A stretch of 64,000 nucleotides of DNA, from positions 114,846 through 178,845 of the forward strand of contig NW_003155247.1 in assembly GCF_000003605.2 (NCBI RefSeq), in the 5' to 3' direction. This DNA is from Saccoglossus kowalevskii (Eukaryota; Hemichordata; Enteropneusta; Harrimaniidae). Every line of letters begins with the position of its first letter. The stretch's first letter is position 1. The notes below the pieces were generated by a model. The model saw only the letters and a list, made by a program, of their open reading frames with translations, was not told the origin of the DNA and did no database searches. A program made the position numbers and the translations under genes. Positions 40,436 to 52,500 of this stretch are shown here, one piece after another.

Positions 40436-40581
40436 TCAGTTCATTTCTTTTGCACAATTGTCAACGCAACTATCGTGGCGCTCTTTACAACTGGCTAGGC
40501 AGGATTGTTGGTGGCCGTCCTTTTCGTTGCACGATGATGAACACTCCTTCAACGGTTCAATGCATTTGATAGTGTAACAAT
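40436..40581 (-). CDS. Exon 21: C-terminal eight-cysteine domain and stop
   Basis: Acceptor CCTTCGCAG; the exon completes an Asp codon and encodes 48 residues to a TGA. Eight cysteines have spacing C-x4-C-x6-C-x3-C-x9-C-x3-C-x6-C-x3-C. The two CxxxC pairs either side of a nine-residue linker, with charged intervening residues, suggest a disulfide-pinned helical hairpin, a fold seen in several small secreted peptides; this is inference from spacing only. The frame stays open 36 bases into the intron with an ATG, but the good acceptor and the phase match argue the exon starts at 40581. Role unknown: it could be a mature peptide, a folding aid, or a recognition domain for processing enzymes. Confidence 0.85.
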
Positions 40582-43500
40582 CTGCGAAGGCAAGAGAGAA
40601 CATGGGGTGTGAATACATGGAGCATAGTGTGTGTGCAGTTTGTTTCTACTACAAAAAATACAGTTCTCAGATAAGTATCAATAACATTTTAATAAAATCA
40701 CGCCCTCTACGGCCAATTGTGCAGCTGTAACCCAGTATCCGATAAGGTCGATTTCAGAGTTTTTCATTTACTGGAAAAATTATTTTTCACTGGGATGGAA
40801 TAGGGTGCAAAAGGAACTCTTTACCCTTACTAAACGTGTTTGCTCACAAAATGCATGGCATCACACTGACCACTGAGCTGGTGTAAATTTACATAGAACA
40901 TTTGAAGAACTTGCTCGTTCATTCTGGCAGAGGATCATACTAGCACGACCTCACAGTTGAACCAACACGTGGATAAGTACATAATACGGTCATGTATTTC
41001 TCACGTGACAACAGTACACTTACCTATGATTAGTTCTGCTTGAGTTTTCGACATGTCATATAACGCATCAGCTGTTGGGATGGAGGAAAGAAAATCGAGC
41101 AATTCAGTAACGACCCACAATTCTATTCGTTTTACACTACAATACGTAATAACGACAAGTAGATTAGCGCCATCTACGGCAGCTATAGTTTGTCCAGGAC
41201 AGGTATTTGTGCGTTTAAAACAAATATTTAACAAACGTGCAACATTACAACTATAGACATTGGGTATATAAAATATGCATGAAGGGTTGCTGTATGGACT
41301 TAAAATCACTTATAATTTTAATGGAATCTTTTTTTTTTGCGCTTCCCACTAGTACAGTGTATCACTACACATTCTTGCGTACTGAATTTTTTGTTCAACG
41401 TGTCAAATACCGAAAAGAACGTTCCATAGAATGAATGCAAAATTACGATCCGAAACGTGACACAGTGCCATAAAAAGTTACTGTGATCTAGTAAAATCAA
41501 TTTACACTAAAGAGTTGGCAAACATCGTTCTAAACAAATATTGACGTTTTAATGTTTCTACAACCTTCAATTGTAGCGTCCTCGCCGCATACCAATTATA
41601 CAAATTAGAACAGTAGGCACTTTATGCGAGCTACGATAGGACAGCTTTTTGAAGGCAATATCAAATTATGTTTTTTACACAAACACAACAGTGTTCATAT
41701 TTGTTTCAAAGATTTTAATCAGAACTTGTAGCGCGGCCAGTGTGAATTAAATCAATTAACAATGAAATTATACAACAATACGCAGAGAATGATGATTGCA
41801 TCACGATGATAAATAGGTTAATACATTTCTAATATCTAGTAAAAGGAGGAAACACTTAATTTGTCGTGCGTGCTTTGTGAATAATAATGAAGAAGAAAAA
41901 AAAAAAGAACTGAACAACTAATTGGTGGACGTATGAGAGCATTGAATTTCGTACTTTCGTATAAGCACACTTGAAACACGTGAGAGCCAAAGTCGCCGTT
42001 TTAAACGAAAAGTTCAGGGTAACAACAAATACTCGCATACATCCTTGTGAAATGATTGAATGAGGAATACAAAACTTGTCGGTCACTATGGAAACTATGA
42101 CGGATCTTCCACGTCTACCACAATACCGGATGTGACGTCACTGGACACCGAACATATTGGTAAAAGAGAGAGACTAATCTTACTTAGATGTCATACCCGT
42201 GTCTGCTTCTTTTTTGTCCACCCAGAATACTGTGAAAAAAACGAAAACAAATACAACAGTAAGATTTACACCAATTATTCCGCACTAGTGACACATAAGT
42301 CCGCCATTTTGTTTTACAAATTCATTATCACACACGCGTTATGTTGATGTATGTTTCAATTTCTTTACGATGTAGACGACAGAATCCTGGAATAATTATC
42401 TTACCTCGTTTATCTTTATCGGCTGCATATTGAATTCAAGAAACACAAAACACGTTAAACGTTGGCACAACGTGAATGAAGAGATATGATGAAAGTTGAA
42501 TACTGCCAATATGCAAATTGTATATATTACGCCAGCGGCGTGTAGGCTCGTTCGCGACACCCACAACCACCGACACGTGCGCGTGATTCGACGAGATATT
42601 CATAACAAGAATGTTACTATGTACAAACATATTAACGGCCAATGAGGATGAATATATCATGGCAACGAGCAAAGTAAATTCCAGTTGTAATATTAATTTT
42701 CGATTATTGGGTTTTAGATTGAAAAAAATCGTGCACAAAACAACCTATATAATAACAATATTTTATTTTGTATTGTGTGTCATGCAGAAATAATGAAAAA
42801 GTAAAGCAAATGATAGTGTAGAACGTTATATTACAATGATAGCGCTAGACTATTTGAATGTACTTGACGTGCACCTACCTTGGTCGTCCTTCTTCTCCAC
42901 CCAGAAAACTGAACGCAAGAGAAAAACAAAGATTTTACATTTTCTGTTATTATATAACGAACATTTTTTTTAATTTTAACACTAATAATATCGTAAATAT
43001 TTGTTGTGTACATTGCCTGATTAAACATAACTATAGAGGGCGACTTTCTAAGTAAGTAAACAATTGCAGTAGACAGGCAGTGAAATGGGCGGGACATAAA
43101 TTAGCGCTCGAAAGTGAGATTTGAAAAGAACACCAGTGTGTTCGAGTATACAAATTTGACCTGTCTCATATTACTAGAGCTAGAGTTACACTAATTTCAA
43201 TACCATGCATTTCAAATCTATTCATATTTGACTTAAATTGGTAGCAAATTTTACAAAAGTTTCGGCTTAATATAGGGATAATTTCAGTTAAGGTCAAAAC
43301 ATGGACAATTGGGTGACTATTAACTCCGTCAATTGTTTTCGAATCTCCCGTTATCGAATGTGTGCACACATCTAAATGTGCTACACATTATAGTGGTTAT
43401 AGTGTAAAAATGCTAATGCTAAGTATGTCCGAAATGAAAAATAGGGCGTTATCATATCATCTAAAGCATAACTTATGTAATAATGTTCGCTCACCTCTTT

Positions 43501-46500
43501 TCTCCTGGTCTGTTGAAAAGAAAAATATTTAATTAGATAAAGCGGAAACAAGTAGGGGAAGATGTATTCTTTAGCGTCGAATAGTAAGCATACTGGTGGT
43601 CATAAAGTTTGAACACGCGCCATGTGATCGAGGCTATAAGACACGCGTTATCCTCGTGAACGCCGCGTGGCGACTGCTTACAGACACAACCAGCCTAAGA
43701 GCAGACATACACAAAAACACCGGTTGACATAAATAACAATTTTGTTATAATAAATGTGACTACCATGAGCACAAAGTAAAGAGAAAATTCAGACAACTTT
43801 GAAAATATTTTAGGATTTTTGCTTGATAAACGTTGTTTCGGTTCCGTATGAATAGTCGTTTGATTAAATGCTAACATTCTCAAACTACATTTAGAAAAGT
43901 TACCAAATTGCCTGGTCACGTAAGCACAAGCACCTCAATCAAGTTTTTTTATTGAAAAACAAAAATAATTCTTGCAATAATGGTATCATTTTTTGCATAT
44001 AATATCAAACGACATATAAGTGAAAGAGATTGGCATCGACCAAATATTGTAGTTAAAGACGAATCGTAATCTTGGGCAGAGGTGGCGGCACGAAATTCTA
44101 AATGGGGGTGGGGTGGCAAGATCTGCTCACCATCCCTTACGGGGAATGCCCTTCCTTAAAAATGTTGAAATCTCGACATTCTGAAACGCTATTTCCTGCA
44201 TATTGAGGGGCAAATTTTGCTGACACAAAGGGTTTCATCTTGATCTGCTCTCCGTGCCGCCGCTACTGTGGGGGTATGTCAAGTTGAATTTATTTTAAAT
44301 GTGAGCTATTCCATAATACCATTCAATCAAACAGATAGATATCTTAATTGAATTTGAAAACAAACCTGGATTTACAAACAAGGAGCTACAAAACATTGCG
44401 ATCGGTTGATTTAATGATGGATACAAGTACAAATAATACACAGAAACAACGACACAAATACAATAAAAATCGCACTATAATAGTCATGACGAATGTACGA
44501 CATTACATTACCATATATTTACACATACATGCATAATAGTTGGGATTGATACATACCTTTGCCGTCTTTCTTTTCTACCCAGAACACTGTAAATATAAAA
44601 ATAGGACATGCAAATAGGCGTCTCGGGTATAGGCGAAAGCATTGATGGATTGTGCATGGCGAAGGTGTTAAAGTGCATTTTTACTTCACGCACACACACT
44701 TATAACATGTAACGATGTTCGTGTTTCAGACTTACGATTGCATACCAGATAACACATTGTACTGTCAATGATATTGTTTTAATCACGTTTCGCTGTAAAA
44801 AACAGTCTGCACCTTGTTTGCATAAATGATAAGTATCGATAAAATTTGTTCCGTATTACGAGAATTAGTATGTATTTCAGATAAAACCGGCAGTTAATAC
44901 GTTCTCGAACTTTACCTCGTTTGTCATCTGCAGCTTTTAAAATAGAATAAATGAATACCGATAAGTTAATTTGCATATGTAAATAAATCAGGGACGATTT
45001 AACAGTGCTTCCGTTATCGTTGGCGAGCATGAACTCAGAATATGTCATACAAAACGCCGATGGTAACGCCTTACCAGTTCATATAAAAGGCTCATATAAT
45101 ATGTTTTTATTTTCTTAAAAATCTACGCAAAATTTAGAGAAATGTTATACAACATTTTAGTGGGAACGTGTATTGTGGTTTTGGAAAGAATATTAACCAG
45201 TTTGGAGCCTATCAGTTCATGTGGCATACGTCATCATAATGTAAAACCGAACTTATTCGGTAGGTTACGATATTAACTAAATATTAACCTTTGGAGTCAT
45301 CGTCCTTCTTCTCAACCCAGAAAACTGCAAGTTAAATGGAGAAAAATGTGAATACCATATATGTAAAATGTATTATTGCACAGATATATACATAATATAA
45401 TAATAACGCGTCAAGTCATACTTATTCTCACCTCTTTTGTTTGGATCTGCGGCTTCATTACAAAGAAAGAAAAAAAGGGAAATACATTATGTTATTATTA
45501 ATTGGATGTATTGCTAGGCGACGCCTCATTTAACTTTATTTCACCGGAATTTAAAATCATATTTTGTTATCGCTCTAGTACGTCATTCTCTGTTGATGGC
45601 CGGAAAACTTTATACCGTATATATGTACAGGTGATTGGTTTTTGACAATTAAATTAATAAAAAAAAGCTAAAAAAAGAAAAAAAATCTTAAGATCTGAAA
45701 ATAATGAGTGCCCGAAGGAATATAGGTTGACATTGGCGCAGTCGCGGTGCATCATGGTTGGAAAAAGCACTTCATTCTCACACAATAAAAAAAATGTAAT
45801 GCTATAATATGTATTATCGGAAACTCTCAATGTCCTCATTATGAGTCTTTATAACAGGAAGCTGTTCACCCATCGACGATGTACCATGCAAGTAGGAGAC
45901 TTTATTGCTTCGTGACTATGATGTTTAACTTGATATCCATATTTTTTATTTTATTTTTTAACTCTAATTCTATTCACGTATATATCCAAATTGGCTAACT
46001 ATTATTGTGTGGATGTTGTTGTTTTTTGAGATCAAACCTAGATATAGTTAGTTGTTTTGCTGTACATCAATGCAAATGAAGCTATTTTATTGAATAACTC
46101 CAGAGTAACAGCGATACGATTATATCGTCAGCTTGAATAATTATGATTATGGGACCACTAAACAGCTCGTGTAATATTATGAGCGTAAGACAGTAAGAAA
46201 CCTACCTGCTGCGTCGGCATTTTTCTTTTCCACCCAGAAAACTAGAATATAATGATTATGTATTCTGTTTAGAGTCTTTAATGCCATATAATTGAATATT
46301 CATTCTGAGTTGCGTTAAGATACCTTATCAACTTAAATACTAACAATTGAAGAAATAATTTGCGATAAAACGATGAATTGTTGATGTCCTCACCTCTTTT
46401 GTCTTGTTCTACAGATTTGTAAAATGAAAAAAAATATGAATTAGTCATAGAATTTATTTATTCACGTTACTACTTTAAGAAAGACGAATCTAAAACCCAT

Positions 46501-49500
46501 CACTTGAAGCAGCAACAGTACATGTAGTACACTCAATGATATCACAACAGACAAAAGTAAATCGTATATGACAATGGTAAATCGTTCTTTAAAGTTGTGG
46601 CCAGAGACTTATAATACAAGTGGATGGGTAAGGTGGCATCTCACCTGCTGCATCAGCATTTTTCTTGTCTACCCAGAAAACTGTGGGAGAAATTAAATAA
46701 ATAAAAATTGGAGATTTGACATTACACTACATTATCATCTTTGATTTATGCCCACAGATCCTTTTCATCTACCTTTGTCAATATGTAATAACTCATCGAT
46801 ACTTGCCTCTTTTCTGATTATCTGAAAAAATAACAGAGAGAATAATAACTTTAATATTATATTAAATGTCTTTACATGATAGACGTGATAGACAATATTT
46901 TCCGCTCTTCTATTTGATCAACGTGTTAAGATGATATGTTATCGTACTTTGATTAATGATTGAACAGTCAGTATGCTTTTCAAGCACTGTCGTATAATTG
47001 ATATGTAATCCCCTGTGTCTATATAGTCAACCTGTCTCTTGGATGATGAGTGAAGTGCATTTTAGTCCTCTCACATATTTGCGTTAATGCTCAAAGCAAA
47101 GGTTATCGCTTGAGAGGTGTGAACTCCACAGTTTATAAAGTTTGTTGTTTCAGTACTTGATCAGTGTGGGCTAGGACAGATTATACGGAGTTCTAAACTT
47201 AGAAGCTGATTGTCGTCGCTATGATGTCGAAGATACATCGACATCCATTAGTGTGACACGTGACATGTTTCACAGCTTGTGTCCAAGTTATACTTATGAG
47301 TGAGGGTGTGTGCACGTGTAAAACACATTGTCGTTTAGGCTATATTCAAGAAACCTGTTAGAATCGAAAAATTCGATGACTTTTTCCTTGGAAGCTTTTG
47401 CATTAGCAGCAAATTATCTAGTAATTTATTTCAGAACAGAGAAATTGACATTAATGTAAATGTAAGTAGTATATCTTACCTGCAGCTGCTGCTTTCTTGT
47501 CAACCCAGAACACTGACAATAAAAATAACAAGCCATGAATGAATAAATAAATTAAAAAAATGTTTTGTTGACATTTTTGCAATTGGTGCGTAGTTGAATA
47601 CAACTGGTTATATAGAAATAATAGTATTATAATCTACGCTTTAAAATCATATATCTACATAACATATATAAAATGAAATGTACATTGACGTGGTTTGGGG
47701 ACGAATTGTAGCTTAATTTAGTTTAAAAACAATTTGTACACTAATGCAGTTTGAAAAGAAATGTACATTAATTTACTTTGAACTTTACCCTCAATACGAA
47801 CAAATATTTTAAGATCTGTATTACCGTCGCGATCGGCTATATTGGAGTTATGATTTGAAAACTTATATCAATGAACCGTTCTAGTTTCATATTTAGTCGC
47901 AAAGCATACAATGACCCGGAAAATGACTTTTATTTTACGATCGGAGCGGTGGCGATTCCACGAAATTAGCCTGAGAAAGACATATGCTATTCCTTTTCGT
48001 AATTTGACAATTCGAGGTACTTGACAACAATTCTAACAGTGCATGGTCTAAGTGCTAACAATGTTTCTCCTAATCATAGTTTCAATCTGCTGATACTGTC
48101 ACCTGAAGCTGAGAATTGTGCTTCACCCAAGTGACGTGACGACCTAGAATATATTTGTTGACCCGCATTTAAAGGTCCTCTACAAATTTAAATGAGAAAG
48201 TAGTATACAATAATACAATTGTATTGACATTACAGTGACATACACTCGAATAACCATTAGAATAGCAAGCTAGGTGGTTGGCATTTCATGCCTCGTTTAG
48301 GGGGCACGGTGGCCTGCCACAATAATTAGGATAGTCATGAGAATTCAGAATGGTTAATCACAAGAGACGAATAGCTGTTCAAATCTTATCGTCTCGCACG
48401 TTACAAAGAACCTGCAATTTTACTGAGGAGACGCGGACTCCCAAATCGGCGATGCACGTTGACAAGATGAAGAGACTCGTGGTGCACACTCTTAGTTACC
48501 CTATAGCGAATTCTCACTATACACTTCTATATAATTAATGGTCTAATTATTTTACATACACACACATATCAAAATAAACGTACCTCTTTTGTCTATATCA
48601 TCTTGGGATGCTATCAAAGGCAAAACGAGAATACAAATGTCATTTGAAAGCAAGATTACTGTTAAATTCGACGTTTTTCGAGACGTGTAGGTACAGTTCA
48701 GGGAATCATTAACGGTGTTAACTAACTAAGATGCCTCATTAACGAGTCCACTGTGAGCCGTTCAACGAAATACTGTAATTTGCGATCGGCTGAACGGACA
48801 CCGGAGATACAGCTGTAATGATGTTTGCATTCATTGTAAGGATACGATGTGTTGCACTCACCGTCTTTCTTGTCAACCCAGAACACTGTAGAGAAAGTAG
48901 AAAATAAATGTTATAAAAATTTACTAACGAGTGAATTTGAGAAATAAAACCAACGAATAACTAATTTGTGGGGTAATGATTAGTGTGTCAGCTTATCAGA
49001 CTGCGGGTGGGTTCGACTCGCACCGTCGGCTGCATACTCAGCAGTGACAACAAATACATTCTGCCTGCCCGCTTGCTAGGGTCGCAGTTTTGTCGGAGGA
49101 GCGTAAAGCTGCCCCGAGTGCTGTTCGCATTCACAGTGCACGCACGAGATCCAGTTGTTCATGCCCCAAAGAGTAACGCATTTTTCTCAAAACATGTGTA
49201 TGTTTGAGTTGTATTGCGTTGTCCCTCATTTCTAAGTCTGGCCCCGGGCTAGTTGACAGTATGACTCGGTAATATGCATTTTCAACCCAATAAATACAGA
49301 CTAAATAATTAGGATTAATTATGACATTCGTCGCGTTACATATTGGTGTTATTAATTACCACGATCACACGCTGGTAGGTGTAAGTGCGCATGTGTGGTA
49401 CGAAGTCCTGGTACCTTTCACATATCGATGTTCCATTTCTTCTCATTAGTGCCCGCAGTTGATAGCGAGCTTATACGTCAGCAAGAAACAAGGACTGATC

Positions 49501-52500
49501 GCACGTTTTATTCACTGTCATGTTTGCCTTAATCGATGGTACGAGAGCGTTTAGATATATAACAAATTAATAAAATTGTGTACATTAAAATCAGTAGAAA
49601 TTATGGTTAGCAATTAACATTATTGTAGAAAACAATAGGTAAAAAAATGATAATATTTCCATATTTCCTACTTTTACGAAAATCGCTGCTAACCAGATTA
49701 TAATATACTAATGAAAATATGCTAATTATATGACGTCACACACACATATAATTTACCTCTCTTGTCATCTTCTTTTTCTGAAAAAACAACATAATAACTT
49801 ATAGTTAATATATTATTTATTCATATATCTATCTAAATTATTAAAAAAAATAATAATTGATCTTCTAAGATACGTAGCAAATTCCAAAGGTCAGTAACTA
49901 CCCGGAAATGCTCCGTAATGATATTACCAATAAACTAAAAGCACTTACCAAGGTCTGCGTTTTTCTTATCTACCCAAAATACTGTTCAAAAAATTTAAAA
50001 AAAATAGTCTATGAGTGAAACGGAATCGAGATAACGCATAGACGGTAATTATGTGTTTGTATTCTGTATCCACACTAACTAGTATTCAAAAAGGAAGTCT
50101 ATTTGTCATTTTTCGGATTAACGAAATATGCACAATGACACAGTAGATTCGGAAATGAAAGGACATTACGACTAAATGATAATAAATTCTTTCAGTGACA
50201 AGATTACATTTTTTTTCAAATGGAAAAACGACATCGATTTTCCTTGAGTAAATACAATTAGTTGAGCCCGATTATCCAGTGGAATAACAAGTGTGTTTAG
50301 CGACTAATGCTAGGAAAACGAACCGTCGTCTTCCCCCATCCCCCACGGGTTAACACACAACAAGGAGTGCAATATTCATTGAGCTGACCTCTGATAACGG
50401 GCTGTCTCAGTTGATTTATATATATTATACCGTTGATTGCAATGAATTCTCAAGTGGCGCGTTTAATATATTACTTAATAAAATGTACGCCACGAGAAAA
50501 CGTCAAAGACACATGGGTACAATGTACCTATGTAATTGCGCGTGTACTTGACATGTGCATATCCCATATTGTACATCACTGTAATATTGTTCAATATATC
50601 AAGTGTTAGTTCACATGTGTGACAATCGTATTTGTCAATTGCAGAACGTTTAGTGGTTTCTACCCGAATACAGTAACAATGTCGCGCTATTAGTTCACTA
50701 GTTGGTTTCCTAACACATTTAATCGCAATGAAATGTACACATAACATGTGTTGCGCACTTTTGCGTGTAGTAAGAAGATATTCATATGACGATAGGGTGT
50801 TCTCATGTGGGTGGACCGATTTATGCGACAGCTATTTATATTTCCCCATACATTAGATTTGATTTATAAATACGTCCAAATACGACAATGTTCTTGGTGG
50901 ACTGGGCCGTATAAAAGTAAGAGGCAATCCCACAACAAAAACATTTTACTAGCTAACAACTTTACTTAATCAATAAATCGGATGATATACATACCCCGTT
51001 TTGATGTATCTCGTTTGTCTACTGTTGGCGCTGCATTGACTGTGAAAAAAATAAATAAAAATAAATTATATGTGAATGGCCTGGGTAAGAATTCCTGGAG
51101 TTTAACAGCAGTACTTGTACAACTATACAATGCAACAGATGTTCAAACAACTCACAAGCGAGTTACATTTATAATTCGTGTTAGCATTCAGTTCGGTTAA
51201 GGGTTACATCGCTCCCATGTTCGTTCAGCCAACTCAAAAGGTACTGATTACACAAAGCAGATTACTGTCCTATATACATAAAGGCCGCCTGAGTCTACAG
51301 ACGTTACCTATAGTAGAAAACATTCGTCTACGATTACTTCTCTGGCATAACGCGAAATTTACGAAAAAGAGATACAATCACAAATCAGAAAACAAATTTT
51401 TATATTTTATGTACGGTATATGTGAATATTTCAATATTTCAATAAAATCTATTGATGGCTAAGTAATCGACAATGACGTAACTAGATTATTCCCAGCATT
51501 CTAACCTTTTTCATACACAATAGATCTTCGTGTACAGCTAAAAAAACAAACATTGATATGCTTTCATGTACGTGAGCTTTTTATCTAAAACTGGTTTGGC
51601 ATGTGTATGGTAAACCCCCTTAGGTCGTTATTTGAATGGTAACAAGTTCTCAAGTTAAAGAAGGTTTAATTTGTTGCCAATTATCCACGGCAAGAATGAT
51701 GTATTCCTATCAGATTACCAATTTAACTTTTTCGATTTTACCAAAAGGCGTCCAATTATATGTTCGAGAGGGTGGGTGTAGAATAAAATGTCTTGTGTTT
51801 CTCTAAACGACAACAGAAAAGACATTTAAATGACCCCAAATGATTTTTTACAGAGTTTTGATGATTTAAAGCCGATCCACCGGTATTTGTCTTCGGATCT
51901 AATGTACTATAAAGTCAGGGACTCATATCCCTGGTGTAATTATACACAGAAACATAGGATAGCTTTTCATGATCAGTCAAGACTCATTTGTCAAATGATA
52001 TACCCAATAGACGTTACTTTATTACTGAAACATAATAGTAATATTTGATTTGTATCACGGCGTGGGTAATAATGCGTAAGGTATCGCCATTGTATTTTTC
52101 CTATCACATATACGTTTATACGGCATATGTAACAGACACGTATCGCTGCCTTCTCTTTTTATCGTTTTAATATCGCTCAAAATAAATGCTTCTGTCTACG
52201 TTATTCCCGCTTTAGGCGCAGCGCTTAAGCCGTTCGCATTATGTAACACGGACCATGATTAAAGTCGGCGACTCAATTATTTTGTAATTAATTGCAATTT
52301 ATACTCAGACAACTCAGAAAACCTACTGCGTTATAGTCTATGCCAACTTCTGGGCACAACACGTGTAGCAGAAACAGAAATGGCGAATACAAACAAACGG
52401 GAAGTTGCGATTTAATTACGTCGCGATCACGTGCTGGTAAATGCTATTATATTAATGTAATTCAAAAGCAGTTTTAATGAGAACAAAATGAAATGGAATA

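Noticed and set aside
40582-40618. Extension of the terminal exon to an upstream ATG, giving a stand-alone 60-residue cysteine-rich protein
   Set aside because: A good acceptor at 40582-40583 and the phase-1 match to exon 20 favour splicing. The upstream residues (MYSHPMFSLAFA) are too short for a confident signal peptide, though a separate short transcript cannot be excluded.
48966-49030. Intact tRNA gene
   Set aside because: A and B boxes are present but no acceptor-stem pairing and the spacing is short; called SINE-like instead.
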